From NCBI RefSeq assembly GCF_900215355.1, contig NZ_OBEA01000001.1, positions 372,001 through 436,000 of the forward strand: DNA of 64,000 nucleotides. The letters run 5' to 3'. Of the stretch, positions 33,516 through 42,958 are shown piece by piece (within the stretch, counting starts at the first letter, position 1; every line of letters starts with the position of its first letter). The position numbers were made by a program, and so were the translations under genes. Source of the DNA: Pseudooceanicola antarcticus (GTDB lineage Bacteria > Pseudomonadota > Alphaproteobacteria > Rhodobacterales > Rhodobacteraceae). Below the pieces are notes generated by a model. It was not told the origin of the DNA, made no database searches, and worked only from the letters and a program-made list of their open reading frames with translations.

Positions 33516-36500
33516 TTATTCAGCCGGAACAGCAGCTTCCTTGTTCGAGAGCGGATGCGACAGGTGCACCAGCATCTCTTTCGGGCAGATCTGCAGGAAG
33601 TTGCCCTTCTCCATGTCCCAGTGCTGAAGGATGTCCCCGGCCTTGCGCGAGCCGGTTTCAGCATGGTGACGCTCGATCAGGCCTTTCAGCTGCTGCTCCC
33701 AGTGATCCACGGTCACCGGGCAGGTCACCAGGGTCTCCATGTTCATCAGCGTCTGGGCGCGACCCTCGGGGTCGTAGAGATACGCCATGCCTCCGGTCAT
33801 GCCCGCGCCGAAGTTCGGCCCGATGGAGCCGAGGATCACCGCGATACCGCCGGTCATGTACTCGCAACCGTTCGAGCCACAGCCCTCGATCACCACCTTG
33901 GCGCCGGAGTTGCGGACCGCGAAACGCTCGCCCGCGCGGCCGGCGGCAAAGAGATAGCCGTCGGTTGCGCCGTAAAGCACCGTGTTGCCGATGATGGTGT
34001 TCTCGGAGGCGACCAGGGGCGACTGCATCGAGGGACGCACCACCACGGTGCCGCCCGAGAGGCCCTTGCCCACGTAGTCGTTCGCCTCGCCCGAGACCTC
34101 GATCTTCAGACCGGGGGCCGCGAAGGCGCCCAGGGACTGACCGGCAGAGCCTTCAAGCTTGACCGTCAGGTGGTCGGGCTGCAGCGCGTTGCGCATGCCG
34201 AAGGCCCGGACGATGTGGCTGGACGTGCGCGTGCCCACTGTCCGGTGCGTGTTCTGCACCGCGTAGGACAGCTGCATCTTCTCGCCGTCCTTGAGGAAGC
34301 GCGCCGCGTCGCGGACGATTTCCGCATCCAGCGTGTCCGGCACCGCGTTGCGCGGCTTCAGACGGTCGTAGTGGATGTCCTTGGCGCCATCGACGGTGAT
34401 CAGCAGCGGGTTCAGGTCGAGATCGTCGAGGTGCTCGGCACCGCGCGACACCTGGTGCAGCAGATCGGCGCGGCCGATCACGTCATCCAGGGACTTCGCG
34501 CCGATCTCGGCCAGGATCTCGCGCACTTCCTGGGCGTAGAAGGTGATGAGGTTCACCACCTTGTCCGCCGTGCCGGTGAACTTGGCGCGCAGGCTCGGGT
34601 CCTGGGTACAGACGCCGACCGGGCAGGTGTTGGACTGGCACTGACGCACCATGATGCAGCCCATGGCGATCAGGGCGGCGGTGCCGATACCGTATTCCTC
34701 GGCGCCCATCATGGCGGCCATGACGATATCACGGCCGGTGCGCAGACCGCCGTCGGTGCGCAGCGTCACACGCTCGCGCAGCTTGTTCATCGCCAGAACC
34801 TGGTGGGCTTCGGTCAGACCCATCTCCCACGGCAGACCCGCGAACTTGATCGAGGTCGCCGGAGAGGCCCCCGTGCCGCCGTTGTGGCCCGAGATCAGGA
34901 TCACGTCGGCCTTGGCCTTGGCCACACCCGCCGCAATCGTGCCGACGCCGGAAGACGACACCAGCTTCACCGTCACCTTCACGGTGGGGTTGATCTGCTT
35001 CAGGTCGTAGATCAACTGCGCCAGATCCTCGATCGAGTAGATATCGTGGTGCGGCGGCGGCGAGATCAGCGTCACGCCCTTGGTCGAGTGGCGCAGACGG
35101 GCGATCAAGTCGGTGACCTTCATGCCGGGCAGCTGGCCGCCCTCGCCGGGCTTGGCGCCCTGGGCCACCTTGATCTCGAGCTCTTCACACTGGTTCAGGT
35201 ATTCGGCGGTGACGCCGAAACGACCCGAGGCCACCTGCTTGATCTTGGCAGAGGGGTTGTCGCCATTGGGCTCGGGCACGAAGTGTGCCGGATCTTCACC
35301 GCCCTCGCCCGAGTCGGACTTGGCGCCGATACGGTTCATGGCGACGTTCAGCAGCTTGTGCGCCTCGGGCGACAGGGCGCCGAGGGACATGCCGGGGGTG
35401 ACGAAGCGCTTGCGGATCGAGGTGATCGATTCGACTTCCTCGATGGGGATCGACTTGCCCAAGGGCTTGATCGCCAGCAGGTCGCGCAGGTGGATCGGCG
35501 GGTTCGCTTGCATCCGGGCGGAATACTGCTTCCAGATCTCGTAGCTGGCACGGTCGCAGGCGGCCTGCAGCATGTGCATGGTCTGGGCTTCCCAGGCGTG
35601 GGTCTCGCCCGACTTGCGGGACTTGTAGAAACCACCGATGGGCAGCACGTCCTGCGTGCCTTTCCAGCCAAGGGCGTGGACGTCTTCGACCTTCTTCTGG
35701 ATACCGTAGATGCCGATACCCGAGATCCGCGACAGCATGCCGGGGAAGAATTCGGCGCACATGGCGCGCGACAGGCCGACGGCCTCGAAGTTCAGACCAC
35801 CGCGGTAGGAGCTGATCACCGAGATGCCCATCTTTGCCATGATCTTCAGCAGACCCTGGTCGATGGCGTCACGGTAGCGCTTCATGTTCTCGGTCAGGGT
35901 GCCATCCAGCAGGCCGCGCTTGATGCGGTCGGCAATGGAATCCTCGGCCAGGTAGGCGTTCACGATGGTCGCGCCCGAGGCGATCAGCACGGCGAAGTAA
36001 TGCGGGTCGACGCATTCGGCAGAGCGCACACCGATGGAGCAGAACGTCCGCAGGCCCTTCTGGGTCAGCCAGGAGTGCACCGCAGAGGTCGCAAGGATCA
36101 TCGGCATGGCCACCTTGTCGGGGCCCTGGTGCTGATCGGTCAGGATGATGTGACCGCCGCCGGAGCGCACGGCGTCCTCGGCTTCCTGGCGGATACGGTT
36201 CAGCGCCTCGCGCAGCGCGCCGCGCTCGCCGGTGGCCGGGAAGGTACAGTCGATCTCGACCATCTCGGCGTTGAAGTGCTTCTGCAGCTCGGTGAACTGG
36301 GCGTTGCCGACGAAGGGCGTATCCAGCACCAGGATCTCGGTCTGGGCGCTGCTTTCGTCCAGCACGTTCTTCAGGTTGCCGAAGCGGGTCTTCAGGCTCA
36401 TCACGCGGAATTCGCGCAGGGAGTCGATCGGCGGGTTGGTCACCTGGCTAAAGTTCTGGCGGAAGAAGTGGCTCAGCGGGCGGTACTTGTTCGACAGCAC

Positions 36501-38054
36501 GGCAGAGGGCGTGTCATCGCCCATCGAGGCCAGGGCCTCCTTGCCGTCTTCGGCCATGGGCGCCAGCATGGTTTCCAGCTCTTCGACCGAATAGCCGGCC
36601 GCGATCTGGCGCTTGCGCAGCTCGGCACCCTCGAAGAGGGGCTTTTCCTCGACCTGGTCCAGGACCTCGTCCAGCTCGGAGATCTTGCCGACCCATTCGC
36701 CGAAGGGCTGACCGGCGGCCAGTTTGTCCTTGATTTCGACGTCGTGATAGAGCTTGCCCTCGCGGGTATCCACGGCCAGCAGCTGACCCGGTCCAAGCGC
36801 ACCCTTCTCGCGGACGGTACCTTCGTTGGTCGGCACCATGCCCGCCTCGGAACCGGCGATCAGCAGGCCGTCGCCCGTGACGACGTAGCGCATCGGGCGA
36901 AGACCGTTACGGTCGGTGCCGGCGCAGACCCAGCGACCATCGGTCATGGCCAGGGCGGCGGGACCGTCCCAGGGCTCCATCACCGAGTTGCAGTAGGAAT
37001 ACATGTCGCGCCAGGCTTCGGGCAGCTCTTCGGCCTGCTTGGACCAGCTTTCGGGCACCAGCATGGTCTTGGCCATGGGCGCCGAGCGACCGGCACGCAC
37101 CAGCACCTCGAAAACCGCATCCAGCGCGGCAGAGTCCGAGGACCCACCGGGGATGATCGGCTTGATATCCTCGGCCAGGTCGCCGAAGGCGCCCGAGGCC
37201 ATGCGGATCTCGTGGCTCTTCATCCAGTTGACGTTGCCCTTCAGCGTGTTGATCTCGCCGTTGTGGGCCAGCATGCGGAAGGGCTGGGCCAGCCACCACT
37301 GGGGGAAGGTGTTGGTGGAATAGCGCTGGTGATAGAGCGCGAAGGTCGATTCGAAGCGCTCGTCCATCAGGTCCGGGTAGAAGACGGCGACCTGCTCGGC
37401 CAGCATCATGCCCTTGTAGATGATCGACCGGCAGCTGAGCGACGCCAGGTAGAGCTCGTTGATGCCTGCCGCGGCGGCGGCCTTCTCGATCCGGCGGCGG
37501 ATCACGTAGAGCTCGCGCTCGAAGGTGTCTTCGTCGACGCCCTTGATGTTCGAGATCAGGATCTGCTCGATCTCGGGGCGGGTGGCATTGGCCTTCTCGC
37601 CCAGGCAGTCGATGTCCACGGGCACGTGACGCCAGCCGTAGATGTAGTAGCCCATCTTCAGGACTTCGGATTCGACGATCGTCCGGCAGGTTTCCTGGGC
37701 ACCGTGGTCGGTGCGCGGCAGGAAGACCTGGCCGACGGCCATCAGCTCATCCTTGCGGGGCTCGTGGCCGGTGCGCTTGATCTGGTCGTAGAAGAAGGGA
37801 ACGGGGATCTGCACGTGGATGCCCGCGCCGTCGCCGGTCTTGCCGTCGGCGTCCACGGCACCACGGTGCCAGATCGCCTTCAGCGCGGTGATGCCCGCCT
37901 CGACGACCTTGCGCGAGGGCTTGCCGTCGATGGACACGACGAGGCCAACGCCGCAGGAGGAATGCTCATGCTCCTCGCGGAACAGGCCGTTCTCTTCCAT
38001 CCACTTGCGCTTGGCTTCCTCGGCGCGCACCCAGTCTGCATCGTACTTGGTCAT
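33516..38054 (-). CDS. gltB: Glutamate synthase (NADPH) large subunit
   Basis: A 1512-residue enzyme making two glutamates from glutamine and 2-oxoglutarate. The start at ATG 38054 (MTKYDADWVR) leaves a short propeptide before the class II amidotransferase nucleophile in SSCGVGLV (Cys34). The central and FMN-binding domains include GHNGGTGASPATSIKFAG. The [3Fe-4S] cysteines lie in CIMVRQCQSNTCPVGVC. The C-terminal beta-helix domain has GLSGGTVVVRP and GCGSNGCEYMTGG. An upstream 41-codon extension of the frame is rejected because it overlaps the end of the preceding gene. It is last in the gltD-X-gltB operon and is followed by a strong terminator. Confidence 0.97.
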   Translation of the reverse strand: MTKYDADWVRAEEAKRKWMEENGLFREEHEHSSCGVGLVVSIDGKPSRKVVEAGITALKAIWHRGAVDADGKTGDGAGIHVQIPVPFFYDQIKRTGHEPRKDELMAVGQVFLPRTDHGAQETCRTIVESEVLKMGYYIYGWRHVPVDIDCLGEKANATRPEIEQILISNIKGVDEDTFERELYVIRRRIEKAAAAAGINELYLASLSCRSIIYKGMMLAEQVAVFYPDLMDERFESTFALYHQRYSTNTFPQWWLAQPFRMLAHNGEINTLKGNVNWMKSHEIRMASGAFGDLAEDIKPIIPGGSSDSAALDAVFEVLVRAGRSAPMAKTMLVPESWSKQAEELPEAWRDMYSYCNSVMEPWDGPAALAMTDGRWVCAGTDRNGLRPMRYVVTGDGLLIAGSEAGMVPTNEGTVREKGALGPGQLLAVDTREGKLYHDVEIKDKLAAGQPFGEWVGKISELDEVLDQVEEKPLFEGAELRKRQIAAGYSVEELETMLAPMAEDGKEALASMGDDTPSAVLSNKYRPLSHFFRQNFSQVTNPPIDSLREFRVMSLKTRFGNLKNVLDESSAQTEILVLDTPFVGNAQFTELQKHFNAEMVEIDCTFPATGERGALREALNRIRQEAEDAVRSGGGHIILTDQHQGPDKVAMPMILATSAVHSWLTQKGLRTFCSIGVRSAECVDPHYFAVLIASGATIVNAYLAEDSIADRIKRGLLDGTLTENMKRYRDAIDQGLLKIMAKMGISVISSYRGGLNFEAVGLSRAMCAEFFPGMLSRISGIGIYGIQKKVEDVHALGWKGTQDVLPIGGFYKSRKSGETHAWEAQTMHMLQAACDRASYEIWKQYSARMQANPPIHLRDLLAIKPLGKSIPIEEVESITSIRKRFVTPGMSLGALSPEAHKLLNVAMNRIGAKSDSGEGGEDPAHFVPEPNGDNPSAKIKQVASGRFGVTAEYLNQCEELEIKVAQGAKPGEGGQLPGMKVTDLIARLRHSTKGVTLISPPPHHDIYSIEDLAQLIYDLKQINPTVKVTVKLVSSSGVGTIAAGVAKAKADVILISGHNGGTGASPATSIKFAGLPWEMGLTEAHQVLAMNKLRERVTLRTDGGLRTGRDIVMAAMMGAEEYGIGTAALIAMGCIMVRQCQSNTCPVGVCTQDPSLRAKFTGTADKVVNLITFYAQEVREILAEIGAKSLDDVIGRADLLHQVSRGAEHLDDLDLNPLLITVDGAKDIHYDRLKPRNAVPDTLDAEIVRDAARFLKDGEKMQLSYAVQNTHRTVGTRTSSHIVRAFGMRNALQPDHLTVKLEGSAGQSLGAFAAPGLKIEVSGEANDYVGKGLSGGTVVVRPSMQSPLVASENTIIGNTVLYGATDGYLFAAGRAGERFAVRNSGAKVVIEGCGSNGCEYMTGGIAVILGSIGPNFGAGMTGGMAYLYDPEGRAQTLMNMETLVTCPVTVDHWEQQLKGLIERHHAETGSRKAGDILQHWDMEKGNFLQICPKEMLVHLSHPLSNKEAAVPAE

Positions 38055-38106
38055 GATCAGGTCTCCCTTTGCCGAAGTGGCGGGTTTTTGCGGGGAAGAG
38101 CGGGCC

Positions 38107-38841
38107 TCAGCCCTGCTCTCCGGCTGTTTCGGTTTCGCCACCTTCGGGCAGCACATCTTCACGGCGGTAGACGCCAAGCGGTTCCAGGGCGAGCCGCAGC
38201 TTGCGGGCCTGGTTGAGGAAGGCGCGTTCCAGCACCTCTCCGGTCAGTCCGGCCTCGTCCAGCAGCTCGGGCACCGTGTTGGTGCCGGTCGGCAGGACAT
38301 ATTGATGAATGTTCGGCGCCACCGGGAAGCTTTCCAGGTGGGCGGCCTCACCCGGCGCTTCGCCGTGGATGAGGTAGTAATCGGCATGCTGCCCCATGAC
38401 CTCGCCGAGGTTGTGCAGGCGCAGGTCTTCCAGGCTCTGGCCCTCGGGGATGGCGCGGGTCGGGATGGCGTAGAGCGGGCTCAGCGCCAGCGCCACGTCG
38501 ATCTCGATATAGGCGGGCATGGCGAGCGCCATGAAGCCACCCATCCCCTGGCCGAGGGCCATCACGCTCTGCGCCTCGCATTCGCGGCGATAGGCGATGG
38601 CCCATTCGACGATCTCTTCCACCAGGCGCTCGCCGTTGAGCCAAGTATCACCGGGATCGGCGAAGAAAAGCACGTTGTCGCGACCACCATGGCTGGCGGC
38701 ATGGGCGAAGGCCGCCAGCGGCGCCCCGCCCTCTTCGCTGTCCCAGAAGGACAGCACGAGACGCTTGCTGGTGCCACGGTACAGCCAGACCTTCAGCTGA
38801 TCGCTGTCGGATACAACGGAGATGTCGAGTTCATCGGCCAT
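38107..38841 (-). CDS. Unassigned alpha/beta-hydrolase-like protein between gltD and gltB
   Basis: A 244-residue cytoplasmic protein with a strong ribosome site (GGAGGTGAC) before ATG 38841. The pattern of a beta strand, then a GxGxGG turn and a helix in SVMALGQGMGGFMALAMPAY resembles the nucleophile elbow of alpha/beta hydrolases. However, the position normally held by Ser (GxSxG) is Gly here. Other hydrolase-like features are VLSFWDSEEG, VLFFADPGDTWLNG and ALALSPLYAIP. I infer a catalytically dead or altered hydrolase fold that may bind a ligand or partner. It is enclosed by glutamate synthase genes (79 bp from gltD, 52 bp from gltB), so a role linked to that enzyme or its regulation is possible. 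Confidence 0.7.
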   Translation of the reverse strand: MADELDISVVSDSDQLKVWLYRGTSKRLVLSFWDSEEGGAPLAAFAHAASHGGRDNVLFFADPGDTWLNGERLVEEIVEWAIAYRRECEAQSVMALGQGMGGFMALAMPAYIEIDVALALSPLYAIPTRAIPEGQSLEDLRLHNLGEVMGQHADYYLIHGEAPGEAAHLESFPVAPNIHQYVLPTGTNTVPELLDEAGLTGEVLERAFLNQARKLRLALEPLGVYRREDVLPEGGETETAGEQG

Positions 38842-38920
38842 GTCACCTCCCCGGACGCCGGGGCCATCCTCTGCTGCCTGCTGACGCGCGCCGGGGCGGG
38901 CCGGCGCGCCATGGTTCTGC

Positions 38921-40390
38921 TTATTCCGCGGCCACCGCGGCGGGGGCATCCAGATCCTCGAGGATCGCGGCGGCGCAATCGCGCCCGTCCCGGATCGCCC
39001 AGACCACCAGCGAGGCACCGCGCACGATGTCGCCGACGGCATAGACCCGGTCCAGAGAGGTCCGGCCCGAGCCGAAGTCGGCGCGCACGGTGCCCCAGCG
39101 GGTCACTTCCAGGCCCTCGGTATCCCAGAGGGCGGGCAGATCCTCGGGCTCGAAGCCCAGGGCCTTGATCACCAGGTCGGCCTCTTCGGCATAGTCGCTG
39201 CCCTCGATCACCTCGGGGCTCTGACGGCCCGAGGCGTCGGGCTGGCCCAGGCGCATCTTCTGCACCATGGCCTGGCGAACACGACCGGCACCGGCACCGG
39301 CGCCCTCGGGCTCGATCACGCCGGTGGTGAAACCGACGGGGTTGGACAGCCAGACGAATTCCACGCCTTCTTCCTCGGCGTTCTGCACTTCGCGCTGCGA
39401 GCCCGGCATGTTCTTGCGGTCGCGGCGGTAGAGGCACTTCACGCTCTCGGCGCCCTGGCGGATCGCGGTGCGGACGCAGTCCATCGCGGTGTCACCACCG
39501 CCGACCACGACGACCTTCTTGCCCTTGGCGTTCAGCTCGCCGCTCTCGTATTCGGCAACTTCGTCACCGAAGGAGACCTTGTTGGAGCAGGTCAGATAGT
39601 CGATGGCGCGCACGATGCCCTCGGCACCCGCATTGGGGCCGGTGAGGTCGCGGGTCTTGTAAACGCCGGTGGCAATCAGCACGGCGTCATGCTTGCCGCG
39701 GATCGCGTCGAAGGAGATATCCTCGCCGACGTTGCAGTTCAGCACGAATTCGACGCCCGAGGCCTCGAGCTGGGCGACGCGGCGCATGACCACGTCCTTT
39801 TCCAGCTTGAAGCCGGGAATGCCGTAGGTCAGCAGGCCACCGGCGCGGTCGTAACGGTCGTAGACCGTGACCTGCACACCGGCGCGGCGCAGCATGTCGG
39901 CGGCCGCCAGGCCACCGGGGCCGGCGCCGATGATCGCAACGCTCTCCTCGCGCTCGACATCGGGGACGACGGGCTTGACCCAGCCGTTCTCCCAGGCGGT
40001 ATCGGTGATGTACTTCTCGACGGCGCCGATGGTGACGGTGCCGTGACCCGACTGCTCGATGACGCAATTGCCTTCGCAGAGGCGGTCCTGCGGGCAGATG
40101 CGGCCACAGATCTCGGGGAAGGTATTGGTGGCCTGCGACACCGCGTAGGCCTCTTCCAGCCGGTTGGTCGCGGTCAGGCGCAGCCAGTCGGGGATGTTGT
40201 TGTGCAGCGGGCAATGGCTCTGACAGTAGGGCACGCCACACTGGCTGCAGCGGCTCGCCTGCTCTTCAGCCTTGGCGGCAGCATATTCGGCATAGATTTC
40301 GTCGAAATCATGCGAGCGGACCTTCGCATCGCGCTTCTCGGGCATGTCCCGGTCGACGTTCACGAATTTCAGCATCGGTTGCTTCGCCAC
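38921..40390 (-). CDS. gltD: Glutamate synthase (NADPH) small subunit
   Basis: A 489-residue flavoprotein that passes electrons from NADPH through [4Fe-4S] clusters to GltB. The N-terminal cluster cysteines are in CSQCGVPYCQSHCPLHN and CGRICPQDRLCEGNCV. The FAD site is VAIIGAGPGGLAAADML and the NADPH site is VVVVGGGDTAMDCVRT. The C-terminal ALGFEPEDLPAL and VYAVGDIVRGASLVVWAI are typical. I start at GTG 40390, which has GAGGAG six bases upstream; a TTG two codons earlier would abut that site. It is first in the operon, and its promoter must lie in the 230-bp AT-rich spacer shared with uppP. Confidence 0.96.
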   Translation of the reverse strand: MAKQPMLKFVNVDRDMPEKRDAKVRSHDFDEIYAEYAAAKAEEQASRCSQCGVPYCQSHCPLHNNIPDWLRLTATNRLEEAYAVSQATNTFPEICGRICPQDRLCEGNCVIEQSGHGTVTIGAVEKYITDTAWENGWVKPVVPDVEREESVAIIGAGPGGLAAADMLRRAGVQVTVYDRYDRAGGLLTYGIPGFKLEKDVVMRRVAQLEASGVEFVLNCNVGEDISFDAIRGKHDAVLIATGVYKTRDLTGPNAGAEGIVRAIDYLTCSNKVSFGDEVAEYESGELNAKGKKVVVVGGGDTAMDCVRTAIRQGAESVKCLYRRDRKNMPGSQREVQNAEEEGVEFVWLSNPVGFTTGVIEPEGAGAGAGRVRQAMVQKMRLGQPDASGRQSPEVIEGSDYAEEADLVIKALGFEPEDLPALWDTEGLEVTRWGTVRADFGSGRTSLDRVYAVGDIVRGASLVVWAIRDGRDCAAAILEDLDAPAAVAAE

Positions 40391-40619
40391 GGCCAACTCC
40401 TCGTTTCGATTGTCGCTACCTTGTGGGGCGCCTTCTACAGCAGGTGTTTCAGGAATAAAAGTCAGAAGTAGTGACCTATATCCCAGCTTTCACACCACCC
40501 CGAGGCCCCAAGTGCATTTTTCTTCGGTTTATTAGGTCCGGTTCGGAACAATTAACGTGCTTCCCTCTGACTCCCAAAGGGTTAATCCTTCAGGCACGCT
40601 TTCTCCTCCAGGATTTCAC
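40391..40619. promoter_or_regulatory. Divergent promoter region of gltD and uppP
   Basis: This 229-bp spacer separates two diverging genes and is AT-richer than the coding sequence around it. Stretches such as CGGTTTATTAGG, GAACAATTAACG and AAGGGTTAATCC could hold promoter elements. No operator is recognised with confidence. Confidence 0.4.
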
Positions 40620-41423
40620 ATGCCCCTCTTTCAGCTACTTCTTCTCGCGATTATTCAGGGTATTACCGAGTTTCTTCCGATTTCTTCCTCAGGTCACCTG
40701 ATTCTCCTGCCCGGCCTGACCGGCATGCAGGATCAGGGCCAGGTGATCGATGTTGCCGTTCATGTCGGCACTCTTGGCGCCGTTGTGCTATATTTCTGGG
40801 ACGATGTGAGAGAGGCCCTCGGCGGCATTCCACGTCTCCTGCGCGGAAAGACCGATACGCCCGGCGCGCGAATGGCCTTCCTGCTGATCATTGCGACGAT
40901 TCCCGGCGTGCTCTTCGGGCTCTTCCTTGCCATCACCGGCATCGACGACAAGCTGCGCTCGGTCGCGGTGATCGGCTGGACCATGCTGATTTTCGGCGTG
41001 GTGCTCTTTATCGCCGACCGGCGCGGAGACAGCGGCCGCGCCGCCAAGGACTGGACCCTGCGCGATGCGCTGGTGCTGGGCCTCTGGCAGGCGGTGGCGC
41101 TGATTCCCGGCACCTCGCGGTCGGGCATCTGCATCACCGGCGCGCTCTTCGGCGGCTTCGACCGCCAGGCGGCGGCGAAGATCTCGATGCTGATGTCGAT
41201 TCCGATGATCCTGGCCTCGGCGGCCTATCTCTCGGGCGAGGTCATCGCCACGGCGGATGCCAGGGCGGCGATCGACGGCACCATCGCGGCCTTCTTCTCG
41301 TTCCTGTCGGCGCTGCTGGCCCTGGTGCTGATGATGCGGCTTCTGAAGTCAGTCAGCTTCACGCCCTACGTGATCTATCGGGTCCTGCTGGGAGCCTTCC
41401 TGCTGTGGTGGGCCTACGCCTGA
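40620..41423 (+). CDS. uppP: Undecaprenyl-diphosphatase (bacitracin resistance protein)
   Basis: A 267-residue membrane enzyme that recycles the C55 lipid carrier used for peptidoglycan and polysaccharide synthesis. The active-site stretches ITEFLPISSSGHLIL (N-terminus) and LIPGTSRSGICITGALF (middle) are intact, with about eight helices overall. The start at ATG 40620 (MPLFQLLLL) matches the family N-terminus; the 21-codon upstream extension is rejected. It is followed by a short terminator shared with the convergent gene. Confidence 0.95.
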   Translation: MPLFQLLLLAIIQGITEFLPISSSGHLILLPGLTGMQDQGQVIDVAVHVGTLGAVVLYFWDDVREALGGIPRLLRGKTDTPGARMAFLLIIATIPGVLFGLFLAITGIDDKLRSVAVIGWTMLIFGVVLFIADRRGDSGRAAKDWTLRDALVLGLWQAVALIPGTSRSGICITGALFGGFDRQAAAKISMLMSIPMILASAAYLSGEVIATADARAAIDGTIAAFFSFLSALLALVLMMRLLKSVSFTPYVIYRVLLGAFLLWWAYA

Positions 41424-41477
41424 AGAAACTGGCGCCTGAAGGTGGATCGGCATCCACCTTCCCGATCAGCCAAAGAA

Positions 41478-41502
41478 AAAGCCCGGCCAATGGCCGGGCT
41501 TT
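41478..41502. terminator. Bidirectional terminator between uppP and the NDUFA9-like gene
   Basis: AAAGCCCGGCCA and TGGCCGGGCTTT form a perfect 12-bp inverted repeat around a single central base, flanked by A residues on the left and T residues on the right. This allows termination on both strands between two converging genes. Confidence 0.8.
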
Positions 41503-41522
41503 CACTGTCAGGCGGGGCGCTC

Positions 41523-42512
41523 TCAGTTCTTGAGATTCGCCGCCGAGGCCTTGATGGCCGCGTATTGGCCCGAGGGGCGGTGCGGCCAGAGGTAGTCGGG
41601 CATCACCGCTTCCGGCGCGACGGGCTCGAGGCCCAGGTCGGCAAAGCCCCTGGCGCCTTCGGCAACCACATTGTCCGAGCGCAGCTGACGCACCTGGTCA
41701 CGGGTCAGAACGCTGTTGTTGAACAGGCCAAGGCTGAGCGTCTGCGCCAGATCCAGGCACCAGGCCATGAACTGGCCGACCACGAAGGGTAGGCCCATGA
41801 TCAGGCGGCGGCGCTGCACGATGCCCAGCATGGTCTTGACCCAACCGGAGAAGGTGTCGACCTCGGGCCCGCCCAGCTCGTAGACGCCGGCATCGGCCTG
41901 GCCCAGCACGGCCTTCTCGGCAGCGGCGGCCACATCATCCACCCAGACCGGCTGGAATTTGGAGCCGGCACCGAAGAGCGGCAGGATCGGGCTCATCTTG
42001 GCCATGTTGGCGAAACGGTTGAAGAACGCGTCTTCGGTCCCGAAGATCACCGAGGGGCGCAGGATCACGGCGCCGGGCATGGCGTCCAGAACGGCCTCTT
42101 CACCGGCGGCCTTGCTCTGCGCATAGAGGCTTTCGCTCTCGGCATCCGCCCCGATGGCCGAGACATGCACCATGCCGGCCACGGCTTCTTCGGCGGCGAT
42201 ACGGGCGATGCGCCCCGCGCCCTCGGCCTGAACGGCCTCGAAGTTGTTCTTGCCCTTGGCGGCGAAGGTGCCGACGCAGTTCACGACCACGTCCGAGCCG
42301 CGGGTGGCGGCACGCACCGAATCGTCATCGCGGATGTTGCAGAAGATCGGCTCGACCTGGCCGACGACCCCATAGGTGCGCACGAAACCCGCTTCGCCGG
42401 GCCGACGGCAGGCCACACGCACGCGCCAGCCCTGCTGCGCCATGCGCCGGGCGATATAACGGCCGACGAATCCCGACCCGCCGAAAATGGTGACAAGCTT
42501 CGAATTGGGCAT
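41523..42512 (-). CDS. Complex I NDUFA9-like NAD(P)-dependent dehydrogenase (atypical SDR)
   Basis: A 329-residue extended/atypical SDR protein. The Rossmann motif is VTIFGGSGFVGRYIARRMA, with VVVNCVGTF and AVILRPSVIFGTEDAFFNR later. Residues 170-240 (GAGSKFQPVWVDDVA) match the complex I NDUFA9 group, accessory subunits of mitochondrial and alphaproteobacterial NADH dehydrogenase. The start at ATG 42512 has GGAGG six bases upstream. A catalytic YxxxK is replaced by YAQSKAAGEE, so the Tyr/Lys pair is shifted but could remain. Function beyond NAD(P) binding is inferred. Confidence 0.85.
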   Translation of the reverse strand: MPNSKLVTIFGGSGFVGRYIARRMAQQGWRVRVACRRPGEAGFVRTYGVVGQVEPIFCNIRDDDSVRAATRGSDVVVNCVGTFAAKGKNNFEAVQAEGAGRIARIAAEEAVAGMVHVSAIGADAESESLYAQSKAAGEEAVLDAMPGAVILRPSVIFGTEDAFFNRFANMAKMSPILPLFGAGSKFQPVWVDDVAAAAEKAVLGQADAGVYELGGPEVDTFSGWVKTMLGIVQRRRLIMGLPFVVGQFMAWCLDLAQTLSLGLFNNSVLTRDQVRQLRSDNVVAEGARGFADLGLEPVAPEAVMPDYLWPHRPSGQYAAIKASAANLKN

Positions 42513-42669
42513 GGAAGACCTCCGGCTGATCGAATTCTTCCTGTTCCTAGCCCCGCTTTTCCTTGTGAGCAAGGCGCTTGGCAGCTTTGCGCTACGGAGT
42601 TTCGGAAAATACGAAAAAACCTCGTTGACACTCTCCGGGCTGACCCATATATCGCCCTCCACGACACCG

Positions 42670-42756
42670 GCCCAGGTGGCGGAATTGGTAGACGCGCTAG
42701 CTTCAGGTGCTAGTACTCGCAAGGGTGTGGAGGTTCGAGTCCTCTCCTGGGCACCA
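42670..42756 (+). tRNA. tRNA-Leu, anticodon CAG
   Basis: An 87-nt gene including the encoded CCA. The acceptor stem GCCCAGG pairs with CCTGGGC. The anticodon stem CTAGC/GCTAG encloses the loop TTCAGGT, giving anticodon CAG for the CTG codon. A long variable arm typical of tRNA-Leu follows, and the T arm GGAGG-TTCGAGT-CCTCT is intact with one G-T pair. CTG is the dominant Leu codon in this GC-rich genome. A terminator follows within 8 bp. Confidence 0.95.
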
Positions 42757-42763
42757 CAAACAA

Positions 42764-42796
42764 GCCCCCGTGAAACCTCTGGTTTCCGGGGGTTTT
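42764..42796 (+). terminator. Terminator of the tRNA-Leu gene
   Basis: GCCCCCGTGAAACC pairs imperfectly with GGTTTCCGGGGG around the loop TCT, and is followed by TTTTTT. It begins 8 bp after the tRNA 3' end. Confidence 0.88.
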
Positions 42797-42895
42797 TTGT
42801 TGCCCAAGCCCCAGGGCACCCTTCCAGAAACGCCCCGCAAGGTCCCCCGGCCACGGCCAGCCGACCGATGCGGCGACGCAGGACCGGGCCGGACG

Positions 42896-42929
42896 AAAAA
42901 ACCCCGGCGCCCGATGTCGGGAGCCGGGG
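42896..42929 (-). terminator. Terminator of tpa
   Basis: On the minus strand CCCCGGC-T-CCCG-ACAT-CGGG-C-GCCGGGG forms an 11-pair stem with one internal mismatch, followed by TTTTTT (42901-42896). It lies 30 bp downstream of the tpa stop. Confidence 0.88.
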
Positions 42930-42958
42930 CCAGGGGCCGGCCGGGGAAGAGGGACCGA

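Noticed and set aside
33555-38216. A 1553-codon open frame on the plus strand, antisense to gltB
   Set aside because: Its product is rich in His, Arg and Gly with no family features, and it mirrors the real gltB frame, a common effect of GC-rich codon usage. GltB motifs on the minus strand are complete.
42670-42756. tRNA-Leu as an integration site for a mobile element
   Set aside because: No integrase gene or repeated tRNA 3' end was found nearby; the gene is followed by an ordinary terminator.
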